Source: Desulfuromonadaceae bacterium GWB2_53_15 (GTDB lineage: Bacteria; Desulfobacterota; Desulfuromonadia; Geobacterales; Pseudopelobacteraceae). From it: DNA of 5,505 nt. Shown one piece after another: positions 1 through 5,505 of the stretch. The DNA lies in assembly GCA_001824455.1 (NCBI GenBank), contig MHXL01000045.1:1-5505 (forward strand), read 5' to 3'. The notes under the pieces are model-generated. The model was not told the origin of the DNA and did not search any database. It saw only the letters and a program-made list of their open reading frames with translations. The position numbers were made by a program, and so were the translations under genes. Within the stretch, counting starts at the first letter, position 1; the number at the start of each line of letters is the position of its first letter.

Positions 1-25
1 ACTCCAAGCTTTTAATACTGGTTTT

Positions 26-49
26 CTCCGTGCCTCTGTGCCCCCGTGT
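26..49. repeat. Three imperfect 8-bp direct repeats
   Basis: Three consecutive 8-base units read ctccgtgc, ctctgtgc and ccccgtgt, differing from one another at one to three positions. The tract is non-coding and lies downstream of the antitoxin gene. From memory, very similar 'ctccgtg/ctctgtg' strings occur between genes in many environmental bacteria, often near the kind of 10-bp repeat seen at 101-130, but I could not check this. No hairpin is evident, so a terminator role is unlikely. Function unknown. Confidence 0.5.
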
Positions 50-100
50 GATTAATGTTTTTCTGAAATTCAGCCGAATATCTTTACAATCCTTTGATTC

Positions 101-130
101 ATCTGCGTGTATCGGCGTTCATCGGCGGTT
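101..130. repeat. Three imperfect 10-bp direct repeats
   Basis: Three adjacent 10-base units read atctgcgtgt, atcggcgttc and atcggcggtt. They share an 'atc-gcg' core, and the preceding ttc at 98-100 continues the pattern. The tract ends 22 bases beyond the antitoxin stop codon. It shows direct repetition but no dyad symmetry, so it does not look like a terminator. Its period of about 10 bp, close to a helical turn, and its closeness to the 8-bp tract suggest that both belong to one dispersed intergenic repeat. Function unknown. Confidence 0.5.
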
Positions 131-152
131 AACTGCTTTTGTATCCCCGCGA

Positions 153-557
153 CTACCCGTTTGACACCTTGGAACGCTTCGCTCGATAATGCGCACTCCC
201 CTCGGCAACATGCAAAGCAGCCTGCTCTTTGTCTGCATCAAATATCACTTGTACGCTCGCATGCAACGCCCGCATAACCGCTTCCGGTTCACGATCAATC
301 ACCTGCAACAGTATCCGTGCCGGACCTTCGGGATGGCGGACACCCTGCTCCCAGTTGCGTACCGTCCTGGCGCTCAATCCGAACAGGGCGGCAAATCTGT
401 CCTGGGACAAACCAAGCTTTTCCCGTAGATGAGTGATATCGACATCCGCAACCTTTACCTGATGTACAGTACCACGCGAACTGTCGCCATCCGCATACGC
501 CAAGGCGTCTTCCAGGCCTGCCATGATCTTCTCGAATGCTATCCGTGCCATATTCAT
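153..557 (-). CDS. HigA-type helix-turn-helix antitoxin of a type II TA module
   Basis: This 134-residue protein has one XRE/Cro-type helix-turn-helix at about residues 41-77 (ITHLREKLGLSQ, then LSARTVRNWEQG). The layout matches antitoxins paired with HigB2/RelE toxins, which bind and neutralise the toxin and repress their own promoter. The first 40 residues are probably the toxin-binding part, as in Vibrio cholerae HigA2 (established for the family, inferred here). The start ATG overlaps the toxin stop codon by one base (TAATG), so translation is probably coupled. A GGAG (562-565) lies only 4 bases from this ATG but 10 bases from a second ATG at 549-551, so translation may begin at residue 3 (MARIAFEKIM). 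HigA2 proteins are about 104 residues long and end soon after the helix matching residues 90-99. Here about 30 extra residues follow. Antitoxin identity is fairly sure; the exact start and the native C-terminus are less so. Confidence 0.85.
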   Translation of the reverse strand: MNMARIAFEKIMAGLEDALAYADGDSSRGTVHQVKVADVDITHLREKLGLSQDRFAALFGLSARTVRNWEQGVRHPEGPARILLQVIDREPEAVMRALHASVQVIFDADKEQAALHVAEGSAHYRAKRSKVSNG

Positions 558-901
558 TATTCTCCGTATTTTCGGGCCAGCATTTTGGCCGCATTGCCCA
601 GCATATTCGTTTCCGCCCTCGTCAGATTCGCCCGTTCATTTTTGGCGAATACCGCCAGAAGGAATGTCGGAACCCGCTCGTTGTGATAATAGTAGATGAT
701 CCGCACGCCGCTGCTTTTTCCTTTGCCGCCGATGGCAAACCGGACCTTGCGGATTCCACCACCGCCAGGAATAATATCTCCACATTCAGGATTTGCGGCA
801 ATCATGTTAATTGCCTCGGTCCTCTCGTCATCCGTCATACAGGCTTTTGCGTCGGACATGAAGGAGGCTGTCTCGACAACGGTTATCATATCCGGCTTCA
901 T
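557..901 (-). CDS. HigB2/RelE-family toxin (type II TA, probable mRNA interferase)
   Basis: This small basic protein (114 residues from this start) resembles Vibrio cholerae HigB2, a ribosome-dependent mRNA-cleaving toxin of the RelE superfamily. Numbered from a possible ATG at 907, the family landmarks are GDIIPGGGGIRKVRF (43-57), the basic GKGKSSGVRIIYYY (61-74) and LLAVFAKNERANLT (83-96). HigB2 has matching GD-I-G-GG-RK-R, GKGK-GG-RIIYY and YGKNE segments, so the core looks intact. The gene precedes its antitoxin, the usual higBA order, and overlaps it by one base. Three in-frame ATGs are possible: 905-907, 899-901 and 887-889. I chose 901 because GAGGT (911-915) sits 9 bases upstream. However, a TATAAT box covers 906-911. 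If that promoter is used, the transcript begins near 899 and the ATG at 887-889 (MITVVETASF), which also aligns best with HigB2, is more likely. Activity is inferred. Confidence 0.85.
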   Translation of the reverse strand: MKPDMITVVETASFMSDAKACMTDDERTEAINMIAANPECGDIIPGGGGIRKVRFAIGGKGKSSGVRIIYYYHNERVPTFLLAVFAKNERANLTRAETNMLGNAAKMLARKYGE

Positions 902-905
902 GAAC

Positions 906-933
906 ATTATACCTCATTGGGGTATATTGACAA
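906..933 (-). promoter_or_regulatory. Sigma-70-type promoter of the toxin-antitoxin module
   Basis: On the minus strand, TTGTCA (928-933) is followed after 16 bases by TATAAT (906-911). The -10 box is perfect, and the -35 box matches TTGACA at four of six positions. The predicted transcription start is near 899, at the beginning of the toxin gene. The promoter lies downstream of the livF terminator, which fits an independently transcribed TA unit. It conflicts with using GAGGT (911-915) as a ribosome binding site, since that would lie upstream of the transcript. Confidence 0.6.
908..926. promoter_or_regulatory. Palindromic candidate operator in the TA promoter
   Basis: The arms tatacc (908-913) and ggtata (921-926) form a perfect inverted repeat around a 7-base centre. 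It fills most of the space between the -35 and -10 boxes and overlaps the -10 box. HigA-type antitoxins commonly repress their own operon by binding short palindromes in such positions. Binding here is inferred from position and symmetry only. Confidence 0.45.
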
Positions 934-980
934 CAAAATTTCGGTACTGCCAATCGGAATCAAGTCTCAAACAAAGTACA

Positions 981-1026
981 ATAAAGGCCGCTGACCCGGC
1001 ATTATTCCCGGTTCAACGGCCTTTAT
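981..1026 (-). terminator. Rho-independent terminator of the liv operon (possibly bidirectional)
   Basis: The arms ataaaggccg (981-990) and cggcctttat (1017-1026) are perfectly complementary. Pairing continues inward with two or three mismatches to give a stem of about 20 bp around a short A/T-rich loop. Read on the minus strand, the stem ends in CGGCCTTTATTGT, a modest T-rich tail. It starts about 40 bases after the livF stop codon, the expected place for the operon's end. The plus-strand reading ends in CCTTTATATTG, so it could also stop transcription coming from the left. It separates the transporter from the TA promoter. Confidence 0.8.
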
Positions 1027-1066
1027 ATTGTCCGATTCTCCCATTTGCTTCACCCTCATTTGGGCC

Positions 1067-1810
<744 letters not shown>

Positions 1811-1835
1811 ATCGGTTTAAATCACCTCAAATCCA

Positions 1836-1954
1836 GAAACGTGATTTTTTCGCAAGGTCAAGGCGCCCAAGGGAATCGGCGGAGGCGTAGCAGCGCTACG
1901 CCGCACAACGAATTCCCGCCGGGCAACGCCGAGATTGCGGAAAAGGCACGTTTC
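1836..1954. repeat. 119-bp imperfect palindromic repeat between livG and livF
   Basis: The outer arms gaaacgtg (1836-1843) and cacgtttc (1947-1954) are perfectly complementary. At the centre, ggcgtagc (1884-1891) pairs with gctacgcc (1895-1902) around a 3-base loop. In between, most of both halves can also pair, for example cgcaa (1851-1855) with ttgcg (1935-1939), and gggaat (1871-1876) with attccc (1911-1916). The element ends one base before the livG stop codon and stops about 7 bases short of the livF ribosome binding site. It holds no gene. Its size, compact cruciform layout and tight fit between genes suggest a mobile non-coding repeat of REP/MITE type. In the transcript it would fold into a long hairpin that could protect upstream livG RNA or reduce livF expression (inference). 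Confidence 0.8.
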
Positions 1955-1955
1955 C

Positions 1956-2708
1956 TTATTCATCTCCCAGGTATGCCGCGATAACCTCACGATTATCCTG
2001 GATCTCACGCGGCGTGCCCTCGGCCAGTTTCTTGCCAAGGTTCAGGACCACAATCCGGTCGCAGATATCCATGACCAGTTCCATGTCATGCTCCACCAGT
2101 ACAACCGTGATGCCCATATCCCGGATACTCCGGATCAACCGCGCCAGCCCGAGGGTTTCCTGACTGTTGAGGCCGGCAGCCGGCTCGTCCATCAGGATGA
2201 TTCGTGGTTCAACAGCCAGGGACCGCGCAATCTCCAGCAAACGCCCCTGGCCAAAAGGGAGATTGCCGGCCACGACATCCGCCAGATCGGCAATACCGGC
2301 AAATTCGAGCCAGCGTAGCGCCCCAGCGCGAATACGCGACTCCTCCTTCATAGCCCATGGCATCTTGAGGGAACAGGCCAACAGGCCGCAGGAACTTCTG
2401 GTGTGCATCCCGACCATGACATTCTCCAATACGGTCATGCCACCAAACAACTCGATATTCTGAAACGTCCGCACCATGCCAAGCGGAGCGAGACGCTCGG
2501 CCGGCAGACCTGACACATCCCGTCCTTCCAATATGACTTTGCCTGCGGTCTGGGTGTAGATGCCGGTGATAATATTGAACAGTGTTGTCTTTCCGGCGCC
2601 GTTGGGACCGATTACACCGGTGATATCGCTCTTGTTGATAGAAAAGGAGACATCCTCCAGAGCGGTAACACCGCCGAAGATCTGGGTAATACCGGAGACC
2701 TCAAGCAT
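1956..2708 (-). CDS. livG: LivG: branched-chain amino acid ABC transporter ATP-binding protein
   Basis: A 250-residue cytoplasmic ATPase that pairs with LivF to drive the LivHM channel. Positions from this start are Walker A GPNGAGKTT (34-42), Q-loop Q83 in RTFQNIELF, signature LPFGQGR (150-156), Walker B IILMDEP (170-176) and H-loop histidine H207 in LVEHDM. The signature departs from LSGGQ, but LivG proteins commonly have a divergent form such as AYGQQR. The C-terminal GTPREIQDNREVIAAYLG is the usual LivG ending. An in-frame GTG at 2715-2717 would extend the protein by three residues, but it lies inside the ribosome binding site GGGGAGG; the ATG at 2706-2708, 9 bases downstream, is the better start. 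This start overlaps the end of livM by 8 bases, which suggests translational coupling. The stop codon directly abuts the 119-bp inverted repeat. Confidence 0.96.
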   Translation of the reverse strand: MLEVSGITQIFGGVTALEDVSFSINKSDITGVIGPNGAGKTTLFNIITGIYTQTAGKVILEGRDVSGLPAERLAPLGMVRTFQNIELFGGMTVLENVMVGMHTRSSCGLLACSLKMPWAMKEESRIRAGALRWLEFAGIADLADVVAGNLPFGQGRLLEIARSLAVEPRIILMDEPAAGLNSQETLGLARLIRSIRDMGITVVLVEHDMELVMDICDRIVVLNLGKKLAEGTPREIQDNREVIAAYLGDE

Positions 2709-3660
2709 GCCGGTCACCTCCCCTTGGCTTTACCAGCTTCCTGACGAGATCGGGTACCCCCCGTACGAGTCCGCCCGGCATGAACATGACCATCACCATC
2801 AGCATACCGCCGTAAATGACGATGTCGTAATCTTGGGCGGCCCGCAGAAACTCGGGCAGAAGTGTGAGCAGAGCGGCGCCGAGGAAAGACCCGTAGATGC
2901 TGCCGAGACCGCCGATAACCACCATTGTCAGCAACTCAATGGAGAAGTTAAAGCCAAAGGAGGCTGGCGAGATAAAGGTCATGGTATGGGCGTACAAGCT
3001 GCCCGCCAGGGCGGAGATCATGGCTGAGAGGGCAAATATCTGCACCTTGAGAAGTCGAGCGTTAACCCCTACGACCCGAGCCGCCACCTCGGAATCGTGG
3101 ATGGCACGCAGGGCTCGCCCCACCCGGGAGTTGGCCAGATTAATGGCAAACAGGCAGACAGCAAGCGTGAAAGACCAGATCAGATAGTAGTTTTTGACGT
3201 CGCTGTCAAAGGTAATTGAACCTGCCGAGAGATTGGGAATGCCAGAGAGACCCGAGGGGCCGCCGGTGTAGTCCACGGTCTCGTTGAAAACAATATAGAT
3301 GATGATGCCGAGGCCCAGGGTGGCCATGGCCAGGTAGTGTCCCTTGAGCTTGAGAATCGGAAAGCCGATCACAAACGCCATGACACCTACCAGGGCTGCC
3401 GCCAGCGGCATGACCAGCCACGGGTTCCAACCGGCGGTAGTGGTCAGAATTCCGGACAAGTAGGCGCCTAGACCAAAGAAACCGGCGTGACCGAGGGAAA
3501 TCTGGCCGGCATATCCCAACAGCAGATTGAGTGCCACTGCCAGCATGGTGTTGATACCCACGAAGACCAGCACGTTCATGATATAGCCGCCACTGAGGGC
3601 GTAGGGCGCTGCCAGCACTAAAACGGCAAATGCGAGGAATTTAAGAAGCTCTTTTTTCAC
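2701..3660 (-). CDS. livM: LivM: branched-chain amino acid ABC transporter permease
   Basis: An inner-membrane permease of 319 residues that forms the transport channel with LivH. The sequence is mostly hydrophobic, with about eight to ten likely membrane segments. Family landmarks, numbered from this start, are GYAGQISLGHAGFFGLGAY (49-67), a cytoplasmic coupling loop with the EAA-like IHDSEVAARVVGVNARLLK (187-205), which contacts an ATPase subunit, and GGLGSIYGSFLGA (250-262). I chose the GTG at 3658-3660 because GGAGAGG lies 10 bases upstream and the gap to the livH stop is 4 bases. A TTG at 3691-3693 would add 11 mostly polar and basic residues and a 29-base overlap with livH; it is possible because AGGG lies close upstream, but looks weaker. 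The 3' end overlaps livG by 8 bases. Substrate specificity cannot be read from this subunit. Confidence 0.95.
   Translation of the reverse strand: MKKELLKFLAFAVLVLAAPYALSGGYIMNVLVFVGINTMLAVALNLLLGYAGQISLGHAGFFGLGAYLSGILTTTAGWNPWLVMPLAAALVGVMAFVIGFPILKLKGHYLAMATLGLGIIIYIVFNETVDYTGGPSGLSGIPNLSAGSITFDSDVKNYYLIWSFTLAVCLFAINLANSRVGRALRAIHDSEVAARVVGVNARLLKVQIFALSAMISALAGSLYAHTMTFISPASFGFNFSIELLTMVVIGGLGSIYGSFLGAALLTLLPEFLRAAQDYDIVIYGGMLMVMVMFMPGGLVRGVPDLVRKLVKPRGGDRHA
2717..2723 (-). promoter_or_regulatory. Ribosome binding site fixing the livG start
   Basis: GGGGAGG is read on the minus strand inside the last codons of livM. It lies 8 bases before the ATG at 2706-2708, ideal spacing, while the upstream GTG (2715-2717) is physically merged with it. 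This favours the shorter 250-residue LivG. Confidence 0.7.
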
Positions 3661-3664
3661 GCTG

Positions 3665-4546
3665 TCAGACCCTCTCCGATTCCGCTTTGCCAAACAGACC
3701 CTGCGGGCGAATGAAAAGGATCAACAGTAAAATGATGAATGCAATGGCATCCTTGTAGCCGGAGGAGATTAGTCCTGCCCCCAACGATTCGAGCACCCCA
3801 AGGATCAGGCCTCCCACCACCGTGGCCACGCCGCTGCTCATGCCGCCGATTATGGCCGCGCAGAAACCCTTAAGGCCCAGCATGACACCCACGTCGTAGG
3901 CGGTCATGGTCAAAGGCGCGACAATGATTCCGGCCACAGCACCCATGGCGGAACTGATTACAAAGGAAAACAATACCATGCGGCGCACGTCGATACCAAC
4001 CAGTCCGGCAGCGCGACTATTGTACGAACAGGCCCGCATGGCCTTACCGCTGATGGTGTGATAGAAGAAAAACTTGTTGGCGGCAATGATCACCACTGTG
4101 ATAGCGAGGATCCAGAGATGTTGCGGCAGGATCGTTGCACCACCGATGGCGATGGGATCATCGCCGGAAAAGGGTGGCAGCGAATGGGTATCCTTTCCCC
4201 ATAGCAGCATGGCTAAACCGCGGATTAGAATCCTCCCGCCGATAGTTATGATCACGATATTGATGGGGGTCGGCTGACGGAGCGGCCGGATGGCAAGCCG
4301 TTCGAAGAGCAGACCGCCCAGTGCTGAAACCAGCACGGCGCATGGCATAGCCGCCCAGATCGGCAACTTGAGCACACCTATAAAAAAGAGTGTCAACATC
4401 CCGCCAAGCATTACAAATTCGCCCTGGGCAAAGTTGATAATCCCTGTTGAGTTATAGATGATAGAAAAACCAATGCCGATCAAGGCGTAGATCGCTCCGG
4501 TTGACAGGCCTGACAGGGTATATTGAAGAATCTGGTCGAACTGCAT
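3665..4546 (-). CDS. livH: LivH: branched-chain amino acid ABC transporter permease
   Basis: An inner-membrane permease of 293 residues, partner of LivM in the transport channel and close to the usual LivH length. Landmarks are an N-terminal hydrophobic segment with GLSTGAIYALIGIGFS (13-28), the LivH hallmark GIINFAQGEFVMLGGM (35-50), a cytoplasmic coupling loop KAMRACSYNSRAAGLVGID (168-186), and GLKGFCAAIIGGMSSGVATVV (224-244 region, part shown), with the typical ending IRPQGLFGK (279-287). In the coupling loop the glutamate of the classical EAA motif is arginine (SRAAGLVG); E. coli LivH also lacks it, so this need not impair docking. The ATG is preceded by GAGGTG (4549-4554), rather close but on the expected side. 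The gene opens the tightly packed livH-livM-livG block, 4 bases before livM, and lies 132 bases after the binding-protein gene. Confidence 0.96.
   Translation of the reverse strand: MQFDQILQYTLSGLSTGAIYALIGIGFSIIYNSTGIINFAQGEFVMLGGMLTLFFIGVLKLPIWAAMPCAVLVSALGGLLFERLAIRPLRQPTPINIVIITIGGRILIRGLAMLLWGKDTHSLPPFSGDDPIAIGGATILPQHLWILAITVVIIAANKFFFYHTISGKAMRACSYNSRAAGLVGIDVRRMVLFSFVISSAMGAVAGIIVAPLTMTAYDVGVMLGLKGFCAAIIGGMSSGVATVVGGLILGVLESLGAGLISSGYKDAIAFIILLLILFIRPQGLFGKAESERV
3671..3677 (-). promoter_or_regulatory. Ribosome binding site supporting a GTG start for livM
   Basis: GGAGAGG is read on the minus strand within the 3' end of livH, 10 bases upstream of the GTG at 3658-3660. It decides between that start and the TTG at 3691-3693, which lies before it. 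Confidence 0.6.
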
Positions 4547-4560
4547 GACACCTCATAAAT

Positions 4561-4653
4561 GTAGGGGCGATCCCTTGTGGTCGCCCTTGTTGGAATCGCT
4601 ATATCATTGCCAATTCCACCCAAAGGCGGGCACCCACAAGGGGATGCCCCTAC
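4561..4653. repeat. 93-bp inverted repeat between livK and livH
   Basis: The left end gtaggggc (4561-4568) and the right end gcccctac (4646-4653) are exact reverse complements. Pairing continues with small gaps: cccttgtgg (4572-4580) matches ccacaaggg (4634-4642), and gaat near 4593-4596 matches attc at 4613-4616, leaving a loop of about 16 bases. The element covers most of the 132-bp gap and holds no gene. From memory, strings of the gtaggggc...ttgtgg type are widespread intergenic repeats, which I could not check. An intercistronic hairpin behind a binding-protein gene recalls the REP element after E. coli malE, which stabilises malE mRNA so that binding protein exceeds permease; the same role here is inference. 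Confidence 0.8.
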
Positions 4654-4678
4654 GAAACAAATCATTTATTGAATCAGA

Positions 4679-5505
4679 TTACTTTACGATCACCCAATCC
4701 CGGTTTTTCACCTCAACCAGCACAAAGGCGTCTTTGCCAAGGCCGGCGTGGTCCTGGGCGCTATACGTGAATGTTCCGCCGATACCATGAAACTGCCGGG
4801 TTTTTTCCAGCTGATCACGGATGGCGTCGGCACTACTTGCACCACGCTCTATTGCACCTTTGATAAGCATGACCGCATCCCAGGCATGGCCGCCGAAATG
4901 GTCGCCTTCTGTCTTGTAATGATTCTGATAATCCTTGACAAAGCCCATTAACGATTTTTTCTGGGGGTCGGAAGCGGGAAGCATATCGGCCACAACAACC
5001 CTGCCGGAAGGCAGTCTGATCCCTTCAGCAGCTTCTCCGGCCAGCTCGATGAACTTTTTGGATGAAACGCCATGACTCATGTAGAGCGGAATCTTGATTC
5101 CCAGTTGCCTGACATTTTTGGCAACGACCGCAGGACCAGGGTTGGTCCCCCAGCAGATGATCGCATCCGGCTTTATGCCGCGAAATTTGGTCAACTGTGA
5201 GGTCATATCGGTATCTTTAGGGCCGTAGGTGTCGTCGGAAACTATTGTAATACCGAATTTTGCAGCCTGGGCCTTCAACTGTTCACGTCCGGATGCCCCG
5301 AAACCGTCGGATACGGTCAGTATGGCAACCTTGCTGAGTTTTTGTTTCTGAAGTTGTTCGTAAATTCTGCCTACAGCAAGAGTGTCGTTCTGGGCAGTTT
5401 TAAATACCCATTTTTTGACCGGATCGGTGATTTTGATCCCGGCTGAGCAGGAAATCAGTGGCACTTTCTCCTTCTCGGCCACAGGAATAACCGCCATAGT
5501 TTCGC
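4679..5505 (-). CDS. livK: LivK-type substrate-binding protein, 5' end outside the window
   Basis: This is the C-terminal 274 residues of a type I periplasmic binding protein (Peripla_BP_6-like), the ligand-capturing subunit of the transporter. The reading frame stays open to the window edge. The first Met (5495-5497) is not the start, because ETMAVIPVAEKEKVPLIS matches the internal 'SGE..AV.P.AE..K.PLIS' stretch of LivK-like proteins. Full proteins have about 370-390 residues, so roughly the first 100, including the signal peptide, are missing. Counting from that Met, the sequence shows an inter-lobe stretch KVAILTVSDGFGASGREQL (56-74), the second-lobe core PDAIICWGTNPGPAVVAKNV (110-129), HFGGHAWDAVMLIKGAIERG (200-219) and the closing FHGIGGTFTYSAQDHAG (236-252). 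The ligand is undetermined: relatives bind leucine-type amino acids, amides or aromatic acids. No terminator-like T-tract follows the gene, so it is probably cotranscribed with livHMGF. Confidence 0.92.
   Translation of the reverse strand, partial: ETMAVIPVAEKEKVPLISCSAGIKITDPVKKWVFKTAQNDTLAVGRIYEQLQKQKLSKVAILTVSDGFGASGREQLKAQAAKFGITIVSDDTYGPKDTDMTSQLTKFRGIKPDAIICWGTNPGPAVVAKNVRQLGIKIPLYMSHGVSSKKFIELAGEAAEGIRLPSGRVVVADMLPASDPQKKSLMGFVKDYQNHYKTEGDHFGGHAWDAVMLIKGAIERGASSADAIRDQLEKTRQFHGIGGTFTYSAQDHAGLGKDAFVLVEVKNRDWVIVK

Noticed and set aside
63..73. Palindrome ctgaa-a-ttcag as a terminator or operator behind the antitoxin
   Set aside because: The 1-base centre cannot form an RNA hairpin loop without losing pairs, there is no adjacent T-tract, and an 11-base palindrome of this composition is easily due to chance.
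26..130. Possible CRISPR array or tandem satellite
   Set aside because: Units are only 8-10 bp, there are three copies each, no spacers of uniform length are present, and no cas genes are nearby.
536..994. A 152-codon plus-strand open frame across the toxin and its promoter
   Set aside because: It is the mirror image of the toxin gene, which has recognisable HigB2 motifs. It also runs into the terminator region.
2560..3027. A 155-codon plus-strand open frame opposite the livM-livG junction
   Set aside because: It is antisense to two well-supported genes and its composition (many H, Q and repeated charged residues) is typical of a shadow frame.
3989..4043. LivH coupling loop lacking the EAA glutamate (SRAAGLVGID)
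   Set aside because: E. coli LivH also lacks that glutamate, and the rest of the loop is as expected.
4547..4678. A terminator or a new promoter between livK and livH
   Set aside because: The inverted repeat lacks a following T-run on the minus strand, and I saw no convincing -35/-10 pair, so cotranscription is the simpler reading.

Overview
The window carries most of one branched-chain amino acid (Liv/HAAT family) ABC transporter operon and a small type II toxin-antitoxin module. Every convincing gene lies on the minus strand, so transcription runs from high to low coordinates. The organism looks like a Gram-negative bacterium of moderately high GC. The Liv protein sequences and the style of the intergenic repeats suggest a Geobacter/Geotalea-like member of the Desulfuromonadales. 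That placement rests on recognition and was not tested by a search.

Layout, in transcription order. The 3' three-quarters of a LivK-type substrate-binding protein enters from the right edge (4679-5505). A 132-bp gap follows, most of it filled by a 93-bp inverted repeat (4561-4653). Next come livH (3665-4546), livM (2701-3660) and livG (1956-2708), packed with gaps or overlaps of only a few bases. A second and unrelated 119-bp inverted repeat (1836-1954) fills most of the gap between livG and livF. livF (1067-1810) ends the operon and is followed by a strong hairpin terminator (981-1026). Then comes a HigB2/RelE-type toxin gene (557-901) overlapping by one base a HigA-type helix-turn-helix antitoxin gene (153-557). 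A near-consensus sigma-70 promoter (906-933) with an internal palindrome precedes the toxin. The last 150 bases are non-coding and hold two short-period direct-repeat tracts (26-49 and 101-130).

The Liv genes form a complete import machine. LivK captures the ligand in the periplasm, LivH and LivM form the membrane channel, and LivG and LivF are the two ATPases. The substrate cannot be fixed from sequence: this family takes up leucine, isoleucine and valine but also other amino acids, amides and aromatic acids. The toxin-antitoxin pair is an independent transcription unit behind the operon's terminator.

I found no previously undescribed system. The points most worth a second look are the two long hairpin repeats placed in the only two wide gaps of the operon, the overlap of the toxin promoter with the apparent toxin start codon, the extended antitoxin C-terminus, and the corrected starts for livM and livG.
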